DNA from: an uncultured Amaricoccus sp.
Lineage (GTDB): Bacteria; Pseudomonadota; Alphaproteobacteria; Rhodobacterales; Rhodobacteraceae
Direction of reading: 5' to 3'
Length of the DNA stretch: 6,031 bases
Assembly: GCF_937858865.1 (NCBI RefSeq)
Contig: NZ_CALLYO010000533.1
Coordinates: 1-6,031 of the forward strand
In this document: piece by piece, positions 1 to 5,448 of the stretch
Layout of the letters: the number at the start of each line of letters is the position of its first letter
Position numbering within the stretch: the stretch's first letter is position 1
The notes under the pieces: generated by a model
Seen by the model: the letters and a program-made list of their open reading frames with translations, nothing else
Told to the model about the DNA's origin: nothing
Database searches by the model: none
Position numbers and translations under genes: made by a program

Positions 1-923
1 GCAAGTACCGCTCCGAGCTCGAGCTTTCCCAGGCCACGCTTGACCGCATGTCCGAAGCGGTGGCGGTCTTCGACGCCTCCGGCATGCTCGTCTTCGTGAA
101 CTCCGCCTTCGAGACCCTCTGGGGCCTCGACCCGATGGAGGGGCTGAACGGCCCCGGCGTCGCCGAGATGTGCGCGCTCTGGACCGAGCGCTGCGCCCCC
201 TCCCCGGTCTGGGCGCGGCTCGCCGAATTCGCCACCGCCGGCGCCGAGGCCCGCACCAGCTGGACCGCCCCCGTCGAGACCCGGGACGGGATCCGCCTCG
301 ACGTGCTGGTCGCGCCGCTTCCCGACACCTCCGCCCTCGTCGTCTTCCGCACGCCCGCCCCCGAGGCGCAGGCGGACGGCACCCTCTCGGCCCTCGCCCT
401 CGAGCAGCTCCGCCTGCCGGCCGAGGCCGCCGTCGAGAAGCTCGCCGCCGCCATCCCGACCGCCCGCTCGACCGCCGCCTTCCAGGCCCTCTCCGGCGCC
501 GCCCAGGGACTGCGCGACGGCCTCGACCGCGCCCGCGAGCTGGAAGCCGCCGGCACCGGGCCGGACGCGGCGCCGCTCGCCGGAGCCGCCGCCGCCCTCG
601 CCCGCCGCGGCCTCCGCCTCGACCTCCCCGACGCCGCCCGCGCCTGGACGGCGCCCGAACGCCGCCTCGCCCTTGCGCTCGCCTTCGCCGCCGCCGACGC
701 CGCCGCCCCCGGCGCCGCCATCGCCATCGCCGGCGACGCCGCCGCCCTGACCGCCACCGTCGAGGCCGCCGCGACGCCCGCGCGCGGCGAGAGCCTCGGC
801 CTCGCCCTCGCCCGCCGGCTCGCCGAGGCGTCCGGCGGCTCCCTCGCCGCCGCCACCGACGCCGGCACGGCGACCTTCACCGCCACGCTCCCGACGGCCG
901 CCCGCACCCTGCGCTCGGCCTGA
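1..923 (+). CDS. PAS-domain sensor histidine kinase-like protein, C-terminal part (5' end outside window)
   Basis: The frame is open from base 3 with no start needed, and reads KYRSELELSQATLDRM into the ATG at 48, so that ATG is internal and the gene begins upstream. Counting from that ATG, residues 1-101 look like a PAS sensor domain (AVFDASGMLVFVNSAFETLWGLDP near the start, ending ALVVFR). The tail resembles a reduced HATPase_c domain: an N-box-like region near 203-220 (ERRLALALAFAAADAA) and a G2-box-like LGLALARRLAEASGGSL at 250-266, then a final strand TATFTATLP. What is missing is striking: there is no histidine anywhere in the visible 306 residues, no recognisable H-box and no DxGxG nucleotide-binding motif. 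A normal kinase of this type has about 200 more residues between PAS and tail. I infer a non-catalytic or highly divergent signalling protein, probably an ortholog of the PAS kinase-like gene that often precedes tsaE in alphaproteobacteria. The long Ala-rich stretches make alignment uncertain. It converges on the ATPase gene, with a 180-bp gap. Confidence 0.75.
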   Translation, partial: KYRSELELSQATLDRMSEAVAVFDASGMLVFVNSAFETLWGLDPMEGLNGPGVAEMCALWTERCAPSPVWARLAEFATAGAEARTSWTAPVETRDGIRLDVLVAPLPDTSALVVFRTPAPEAQADGTLSALALEQLRLPAEAAVEKLAAAIPTARSTAAFQALSGAAQGLRDGLDRARELEAAGTGPDAAPLAGAAAALARRGLRLDLPDAARAWTAPERRLALALAFAAADAAAPGAAIAIAGDAAALTATVEAAATPARGESLGLALARRLAEASGGSLAAATDAGTATFTATLPTAARTLRSA

Positions 924-950
924 CGCAGTCGCCGGGCGCTCCAAGAAGGC

Positions 951-1016
951 CCGTTAACCACCATGAAGGTCGAGTTAAGGCCGGCGTTGGCATTCAGCGA
1001 TTTCAATGGCTTGAGT
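951..1016. promoter_or_regulatory. AT-richer island with two GTTAA boxes in the convergent gap
   Basis: By hand count 32 of these 66 bases are A or T, far above the surrounding genes. It contains GTTAACCA at 953-960 and GTTAAGG at 974-980, so the two TTAA cores (954-957 and 975-978) start exactly 21 bp apart, two helical turns, in direct orientation. TTAACC-type boxes are known half-sites of the alphaproteobacterial cell-cycle regulator CtrA, whose full site is TTAA-N7-TTAA; here the spacer is 17 bp, one helical turn longer. No gene starts on either strand nearby, so a role is unproven. It could instead be a leftover of an old promoter or the 3' UTR of either flanking gene. Confidence 0.3.
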
Positions 1017-1038
1017 GGAGTCGCACGCGTGCGACTCC
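1017..1038. terminator. Perfect 22-bp palindrome between convergent genes, candidate bidirectional terminator
   Basis: The sequence is exactly self-complementary: arm GGAGTCGCA, centre CGCG, arm TGCGACTCC. As RNA it gives a 9-bp stem with a 4-base loop on either strand. Its place between two genes that converge suggests transcript-end formation. Against a classical intrinsic terminator, neither side is followed by a run of T. Each arm carries a GANTC sequence (GAGTC 1018-1022, GACTC 1033-1037), the methylation target of CcrM in alphaproteobacteria, so a protein-binding or methylation-sensitive site is the alternative. Confidence 0.45.
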
Positions 1039-1103
1039 GTGCGGGTGGCGGCCGCGTTCGGCGAGGCGATCCGACGGTTTCCGCGTGATAGCTCCCGCCC
1101 GCG

Positions 1104-3794
1104 TCACGCCCGCAGCTCCTCGAACCAGCCGAGCCGCCGCATGGCGAGCTTCTCCACCTCGAGCAGCAGCATCAGCCCCACCCCGATCGCGATCACCATC
1201 GCGCCGTCGGCGAGGCGGACCGGCCGGCTGTCGAAGATCGCCTGCATGACGGGCGCATAGGTGAAGGCGAGCTGCCCCGCCACCACCGCGGCGATCGCCG
1301 CCAGCACCGCCGGCGTGCCGAGCGCGCCGCGCCAGGTCAGCGAGCGCATGTGCAGGTAGCGCACGTTGAAGAGATAGAAGATCTCCGCCACCACGATCAT
1401 GCAGACGACCAGCGTCCGCGCATAGGCGAGATCGTCCCCCCGCCCGAGCGAGAAGAAGAAGACGAAGAGCGCCGCTGCCGCCATCAGCAGCGAGACCACC
1501 ACCACCCGCCAGACCAGGAAGGGCGAGAGCAGCGGCGCCCGCGCGTCGCGCGGCGGGCGCTCCATCACCCCCGGCTCCGGCGGCTCGAAGGCGAGAACGA
1601 GCCCGAGGGTCACGGTCAGGATCAGGTTCACCCACAGGATCTGCGTCGCGCTCATCGGCAGGGCGAAGCCGGCGAGGATCGCCACGATCACCGCGAAGGC
1701 CTCGCCGCCGTTGGTCGGCAGCGTCCAGGCGATCACCTTGCGGATGTTGTCGTAGACCGTCCGCCCCTCGCTGACCGCCGCCACGATCGAGGCGAAGTTG
1801 TCGTCGAGCAGCACCATCTCCGACGCCTCCCGCGCCGCCGCCGTGCCCTTCTGCCCCATGGCGGTGCCGACGTCCGCCTGCTTCAGCGCCGGCGCGTCGT
1901 TCACCCCGTCGCCGGTCATCGCGACGATCGCCCCGTCCGCCTGCAGCGCCCGCACGATGCGCAGCTTGTGCTCGGGGCTGGTGCGGGCGAAGACCGACAC
2001 CCGCTCCACCGCGCCGGCGAGATCGGCATCCGACATGGCGTCGACCTCGGCGCCGGTCATCGCCTCCAGCCGCCCGTCCCCCGCGGCGGCGAGCCCGAGC
2101 TGCCGCCCGATGGCGACCGCCGTGTCCACATGGTCGCCGGTGATCATCTTGACCGCGATCCCCGCCGAGCGGCACTCGGCGATCGCCGCCACCGCCTCGC
2201 GCCGCGGCGGATCGAGGAAGCCCATGATCCCGAGGAACTCCAGCCCCTCCTCGAGGTCGGCCGGGGCGAGCCGGTCCGGCGGCGCCGGCAGCCGCCGCGC
2301 GGCGAAGCCGAGCACCCGCTCGCCCTCGGCGCCGAGCCGCGCGATCCGCGCCTCCCACGGCCCGCCCGATGCCCGCGCCAGCTCCAGCACCACCTCCGGC
2401 GCGCCCTTGACGAGGATCAGCCCCTCGCCCGCCGGCCCCTCGTGCAGCGTGGCCATGTAGCGGTGCGCCGCATCGAACGGGATCTCGTCCCGCCGCGGCC
2501 ACTCGCCGCGGGCATGCGCCGGATCGAGCCCCGCCTTCATGGCGAGCGCCACCAGCGCCCCCTCCATCGGGTCGCCGGTCACGCCCCAGACGCCATCCTC
2601 CTCCCGCAGGAGAGCGTCGTTGCACATGAGCCCGCAGGTCAGGATCGGCGCCAGCGCGGCGATCGCCGCGGCATCATCGTCGTGGTTCTCGGCCGTCAGG
2701 CCGCCCTCGGGCGCGTAGCCCGACCCCTCCACCGCCAGCCGGTGGCCCTCGACCATGACGTGGCGCACCATCATCTCGTTGCGGGTCAGCGTCCCGGTCT
2801 TGTCGGTGCAGATGACCGACACCGCGCCGAGCGTCTCCACCGCCGGCAGCTTGCGCACCACCGCGCGGCGGGCGGCCATGCGCCGCACGCCGATCGCCAT
2901 GGTGATGGTCAGCACCGCCGGCAGCCCCTCGGGCACCACGCCCACGGTCAGCGCCACCACCGAGATCAGCGCGTCCGGCCAGTCGAAGCCGCGCACCTGG
3001 GTCGCGAAGAGGAAGAGCAGGGCCGCGCCGCCGAGGATCACCCAGGTGAAGCCGCGGGCGAAACGGTCGATCTGCCGCAGGAGCGGCGTCACCATCGGCT
3101 CCACGTCGGAGATCATCTTGCTGATGCGGCCGATCTCGGTGCGCGGTCCCGTCGCCACCACCACGCCCGTCCCCTGACCGGTGGCGACCAGGGTGCCGGA
3201 GTAGGCCATGCCCTCGCGGTCGCCGAGCGGGGCGCCGGAGGCGACCGGCGCCTCGCGCTTGGCCGCCGTCACCGACTCGCCGGTCAGCGGCGCCTCGTCG
3301 ATCGAGAGCCCGCGCGCCCGGAGGAGCCGCAGGTCGGCCGGCACCCGCTCGCCCGCCTCGATCAGCACCACGTCGCCCGGCACCAGCGCCTCGACGGCCA
3401 CCTTCTCGCGCGTGCCGCCGCGCAGCACGCTCGCATGCGGGGCGATGAGGTCGCGGATGGCGCGCAGCGCCTGCTCGGCCTTGCCCTCCTGGATGAAGCC
3501 GACGATGGCATTGACCACCACCACGACCAGGATCACCGCCGCGTCGATGACATGGCCCAGCACCATCGCCGCCACGGCGCCGCCCAGCATCACGAAGATC
3601 AGCGTGTTGTTGAACTGCGCGAGGAAGCGCCACAGCGGATGCGCCGGCGGCGGCGCCGGCAGCGCGTTCGGGCCGTGCCGCGCCAGCCGCGCCGCCGCCT
3701 CGCCGCCGTCGAGCCCGTCCGGACGGCTCGCCAGCCGGTCGAGCGCCGCCTCCGCGGTCAGCGCGTGCCAGTCGGTCGCCTCGTCCTGCGCCAT
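1104..3794 (-). CDS. P2-type cation-translocating P-type ATPase (896 aa)
   Basis: This is a membrane pump that couples ATP hydrolysis to cation transport through an aspartyl-phosphate intermediate. The domain order is complete: N-terminal cation-ATPase domain with GPNALP (41-46); M1-M2 (about 62-101); actuator domain with PGDVV (139-143) and TGES (171-174); M3-M4 with PEGLP (288-292); phosphorylation motif DKTGTLT with D331; N-domain KGAPE (463-467); TGDH (552-555); hinge TGDGVNDAP (627-635); M5-M10 (about 696-883). PEGLP and the lack of a CPx motif or metal-binding N-terminus rule out a heavy-metal P1B pump and place it with the SERCA/PMR1-like P2 group. M5 keeps N695 and E698 (TNGGE), and M6 has N723, but the SERCA Asp800 position appears to be Thr, so the ion (Ca, Na, Mn or other) cannot be assigned. 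I chose the ATG at 3794 because AGGGGG lies 9 bases upstream and conserved sequence begins at WHALT just after; the reading frame stays open upstream to 3965, but that part is low-complexity repeat. It converges with the kinase-like gene and diverges from tsaE. Its codons end in G much more than those of its neighbours. Confidence 0.95.
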   Translation of the reverse strand: MAQDEATDWHALTAEAALDRLASRPDGLDGGEAAARLARHGPNALPAPPPAHPLWRFLAQFNNTLIFVMLGGAVAAMVLGHVIDAAVILVVVVVNAIVGFIQEGKAEQALRAIRDLIAPHASVLRGGTREKVAVEALVPGDVVLIEAGERVPADLRLLRARGLSIDEAPLTGESVTAAKREAPVASGAPLGDREGMAYSGTLVATGQGTGVVVATGPRTEIGRISKMISDVEPMVTPLLRQIDRFARGFTWVILGGAALLFLFATQVRGFDWPDALISVVALTVGVVPEGLPAVLTITMAIGVRRMAARRAVVRKLPAVETLGAVSVICTDKTGTLTRNEMMVRHVMVEGHRLAVEGSGYAPEGGLTAENHDDDAAAIAALAPILTCGLMCNDALLREEDGVWGVTGDPMEGALVALAMKAGLDPAHARGEWPRRDEIPFDAAHRYMATLHEGPAGEGLILVKGAPEVVLELARASGGPWEARIARLGAEGERVLGFAARRLPAPPDRLAPADLEEGLEFLGIMGFLDPPRREAVAAIAECRSAGIAVKMITGDHVDTAVAIGRQLGLAAAGDGRLEAMTGAEVDAMSDADLAGAVERVSVFARTSPEHKLRIVRALQADGAIVAMTGDGVNDAPALKQADVGTAMGQKGTAAAREASEMVLLDDNFASIVAAVSEGRTVYDNIRKVIAWTLPTNGGEAFAVIVAILAGFALPMSATQILWVNLILTVTLGLVLAFEPPEPGVMERPPRDARAPLLSPFLVWRVVVVSLLMAAAALFVFFFSLGRGDDLAYARTLVVCMIVVAEIFYLFNVRYLHMRSLTWRGALGTPAVLAAIAAVVAGQLAFTYAPVMQAIFDSRPVRLADGAMVIAIGVGLMLLLEVEKLAMRRLGWFEELRA

Positions 3795-3803
3795 GCCGTC
3801 CGT

Positions 3804-3809
3804 CCCCCT
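3804..3809 (-). promoter_or_regulatory. Ribosome binding site of the P-type ATPase gene
   Basis: Read on the minus strand this is AGGGGG, separated by 9 bases from the ATG at 3794-3792. It is the best Shine-Dalgarno match upstream of the conserved part of the protein, and it decides the start against longer versions of the frame that would run through the repeat cluster. Confidence 0.55.
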
Positions 3810-3853
3810 GTCGCCGTGCCTCCCACATGGCGCGGCGGCGGAGGCCATGCAAC

Positions 3854-3890
3854 CCATGCGCGCGGCCATGCGCGCGGCCCATGCGCGCGG
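3854..3890. repeat. Three tandem copies of a 12-bp repeat in the divergent control region
   Basis: The unit CCATGCGCGCGG occurs exactly at 3854-3865, 3866-3877 and 3879-3890; the first two abut and the third follows one extra C. A shorter CCATGC lies just before, at 3845-3850. The cluster is between the start codons of the ATPase gene (3794) and tsaE (3956), about 60 bp upstream of each, where operators would be expected. It is not likely to be coding: the frames that cross it give only Arg/Ala-rich or Met/His-rich leaders unlike either protein family. It could be a binding array for a regulator, or simply a replication-slippage product in GC-rich DNA. Confidence 0.7.
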
Positions 3891-3893
3891 CCC

Positions 3894-3921
3894 TTGCACC
3901 CGCCGGCGGGCCGGGTAGAAC
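3894..3921 (+). promoter_or_regulatory. Candidate promoter for the tsaE operon
   Basis: A TTGCAC box (3894-3899) and a TAGAAC box (3916-3921) are separated by 16 bases, about 34 bases before the tsaE start. The -10-like box matches the consensus at four of six bases and the -35-like box at three, preceded by C as in the CTTG core common in alphaproteobacteria. The spacer includes a perfect 12-bp palindrome, CCCGCCGGCGGG (3899-3910). Chance matches are easy in a 161-bp gap, so this is a weak call. Confidence 0.3.
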
Positions 3922-3955
3922 GACCGCCAGCAACGCGCGGCAGAACGGACACGAA

Positions 3956-4438
3956 TTGGATTCAACCCTGACGCTCGGCTCGCCCGCCGCCACCGAGGCC
4001 CTCGCCCGCGCCATCGCGCCGCACCTCGGCCCGGGCGACATGGTCGGCCTCTCCGGCGGCCTCGGCGCGGGCAAGAGCACCTTCGCGCGGGCGCTCGTCG
4101 CCGCGCGCCTCGCCGCCCTCGGCCGCGCCGAGGACATCCCCTCGCCGAGCTACACCCTGGTGCAGACCTACGAGCTCGACGGGGTCGAGCTCTGGCACGC
4201 CGACCTCTACCGCCTCGCCTCGCCGGCCGAGGCCGGCGAGCTCGGCCTCGAGGACGCCTTCGCCACCGCGATCACCGTCGTCGAATGGGCCGAGCGCCTC
4301 GGCGCCGCGCTCCCCGCCCGGCGCCTCATGCTCTCGCTCGAGCTCGTCCCCGGCGCCGACGACGCCCGCCGCGCCCGCCTCTCGGCCGAAGGCCCGGGCT
4401 GGGACTGGCTCCCCGCCGTGCTGGCCGAGGCGGCATGA
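3956..4438 (+). CDS. tsaE: tRNA t6A biosynthesis ATPase TsaE (160 aa)
   Basis: TsaE is the cytoplasmic ATPase that works with TsaB and TsaD (and TsaC-made threonylcarbamoyl-AMP) to put the t6A modification on A37 of ANN-reading tRNAs. Family signatures are all present: Walker A GGLGAGKST (34-42, K40), the switch-like PSPSYTLVQTYE (62-73), HADLYRL (81-87) with the acidic D83, GLEDAF (97-102) and VVEWAERL (108-115). The start is taken as TTG at 3956, giving MDSTLTLGSPAATEAL, which matches where the family usually begins and gives the normal length of about 150-160 residues. The upstream ATG at 3827 would add 43 residues of Arg/Pro-rich sequence encoded by the repeat region and is rejected. The Shine-Dalgarno signal is poor (ACGGAC about 5-10 bases upstream), so a low initiation rate is plausible. 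It is the first gene of a three-gene block and its stop overlaps the next start by ATGA. Confidence 0.95.
   Translation: MDSTLTLGSPAATEALARAIAPHLGPGDMVGLSGGLGAGKSTFARALVAARLAALGRAEDIPSPSYTLVQTYELDGVELWHADLYRLASPAEAGELGLEDAFATAITVVEWAERLGAALPARRLMLSLELVPGADDARRARLSAEGPGWDWLPAVLAEAA
4427..4438 (+). promoter_or_regulatory. RBS and ATGA coupling junction between tsaE and the amgK-like gene
   Basis: GAGG at 4427-4430 sits four bases before the ATG at 4435, and that ATG overlaps the tsaE stop TGA (4436-4438). This layout indicates translational coupling: ribosomes ending tsaE can restart on the next gene. The same arrangement recurs at the following gene boundary. Confidence 0.7.
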
Positions 4439-5448
4439 CCCGCGCCGAGGAGATCAGCGACTTCCTCGCCCGCGAGGGCTGGGGCTGGGCCGAGCGCACG
4501 CCCTTGGCCGGCGACGCCTCCGCCCGCCGCTACGAGCGGCTGAAGCGCGGCTTCCAGCGCGCCATCCTCATGGACATGCCCCCCGCGAGCGGCCTCGACA
4601 TCCGCCCCTTCCTCGCCGTCACCGCCTGGCTGCGCGCCGGCCGCTTCAGCGCCCCCGAAGTGCTCGGCGCCGACCGCGCCCGCGGTCTCGCCCTCCTCGA
4701 GGACCTCGGCGACGACCTCTTCGCCACCCTCTGCGCCGCGCAGCCTTCCCGCGAGCCCGCCCTCTACCGCGCCGCCGTCGAGGTCCTGGCCCAGATCCAG
4801 CGCCGCCCCCTGCCCGGCGAGGACGTCGGCTGGAGCCCGCCGCCCTACGACCTGGCCTTCCTGATGCGCGAGGTCCGCCTGGTGCCGGAATGGTACCTCC
4901 CCGCCGTCACCGGCACCCCCGTCTCCGCCGACCTCGCCGCCGAGTACGACGCCCTCCTCGAGCCGCGGCTCACCGCCGTCGCCGCGCCGCAGGTCCCGGT
5001 CCTGCGCGACTACCACGCCGAGAACCTGCTCTGGCTCCCCGGCCGCCGCAACCACGCCCGCGTCGGCCTGCTCGACTACCAGGACATGCTGCACGGCCAC
5101 CCGGCCTACGACCTCATGTCGCTCACCGACGACGCCCGCCGCGACGTCTCCCCGGCGCTGCGCACCGCCCTCCTCGACCGCTACCTCGAGCTCACCCGGG
5201 CCGATCCCGAGCCCTTCCGCGCCGAGGCCGCCCTCCTCGCCGCCCAGCGCAACCTCAAGATCCTCGGCCTCTTCACCCGCCTCTGCCGCCGCGACGGCAA
5301 GCCGCGCTACCTCGCCTACCTCCCCCGGGTCTGGACCAACCTCACCGCCGAGCTCGCCCACCCCTCCCTCGCCCCCCTCGCCGCCTTCGTCGCCGCCCAC
5401 GTCCCCGCCCCGACCCCGGACGTCCTCGCCCGGATCGAGGCCGCATGA
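4435..5448 (+). CDS. amgK: AmgK-like sugar kinase, aminoglycoside phosphotransferase fold (337 aa)
   Basis: The protein has the APH/choline-kinase fold. DASARRYERL (27-36) matches the DASxRxYxR nucleotide-loop signature of AmgK-type kinases, LALLEDLGDDLF is the hinge region, RDYHAENLLW (191-200) is the catalytic loop with D192 and N197, and LLDYQDMLHGHPAYDLMSL has the metal-binding D214. AmgK phosphorylates the anomeric position of free N-acetylmuramate and GlcNAc in the cytoplasm, feeding MurU for UDP-MurNAc salvage. The ATG at 4435 overlaps the tsaE stop, has GAGG at correct spacing and yields the usual length of about 330-340. The next gene is a MurU-like nucleotidyltransferase, also overlapping by four bases, which is what supports AmgK over a generic aminoglycoside kinase. 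Drug resistance by direct aminoglycoside phosphorylation is unlikely given this context. Substrate assignment is by family and neighbourhood, not by residues that I can prove specific. Confidence 0.85.
   Translation: MTRAEEISDFLAREGWGWAERTPLAGDASARRYERLKRGFQRAILMDMPPASGLDIRPFLAVTAWLRAGRFSAPEVLGADRARGLALLEDLGDDLFATLCAAQPSREPALYRAAVEVLAQIQRRPLPGEDVGWSPPPYDLAFLMREVRLVPEWYLPAVTGTPVSADLAAEYDALLEPRLTAVAAPQVPVLRDYHAENLLWLPGRRNHARVGLLDYQDMLHGHPAYDLMSLTDDARRDVSPALRTALLDRYLELTRADPEPFRAEAALLAAQRNLKILGLFTRLCRRDGKPRYLAYLPRVWTNLTAELAHPSLAPLAAFVAAHVPAPTPDVLARIEAA
5437..5448 (+). promoter_or_regulatory. RBS and ATGA coupling junction between the amgK-like and murU-like genes
   Basis: GAGG at 5437-5440 precedes the ATG at 5445 by four bases, and the ATG overlaps the stop TGA at 5446-5448. 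The arrangement is the same as at 4427-4438 down to the following ACC, so coupled translation of all three proteins is expected. Confidence 0.7.

Noticed and set aside
987..1008. Sigma-54-like promoter (TTGGCA) in the convergent gap
   Set aside because: The required GC element does not occur at the right distance from the GG, and no gene follows.
1083..1109. Hairpin GCGTGA ... TCACGC overlapping the ATPase stop codon
   Set aside because: Only a 6-bp stem with a 15-base loop and no T-run; expected by chance in this composition.
170..1249. + strand open frame giving an Arg/Pro-rich protein over the kinase-like gene
   Set aside because: Shadow frame of the PAS gene; composition is that of a frame-shifted GC-rich coding sequence, with no recognisable fold.
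1015..1260. Small + strand frame (81 aa) starting at the palindrome
   Set aside because: Its start overlaps the hairpin, most of it is antisense to the ATPase C-terminus, and I see no ribosome binding site.
3827..3955. ATG-initiated longer version of TsaE
   Set aside because: It would add 43 Arg/Pro/Ala-rich residues through the repeats; TsaE homologs begin close to the TTG at 3956.
3795..3955. Promoter for the ATPase gene on the minus strand (TTGCAT with CATGTG, 17-bp spacer)
   Set aside because: The -10 candidate matches only two or three bases; too weak to list although a promoter must lie in this gap.
3795..3965. N-terminal extension of the ATPase to 953 residues
   Set aside because: The extra 57 residues come from the repeat cluster, overlap the tsaE start and have no family match; AGGGGG before the ATG at 3794 gives a better start.
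1350..3971. Very long + strand open frame (873 codons) opposite the ATPase gene
   Set aside because: It is antisense to a protein with every P-type ATPase motif. Its translation is a His/Arg/Asp-rich mixture with no domain, as expected when codon third positions are almost always G or C.
4207..5400. Long minus-strand frame (397 codons) opposite tsaE and the amgK-like gene
   Set aside because: Gly/Glu/Ala/Val-rich low-complexity translation, antisense to two proteins with complete motifs.
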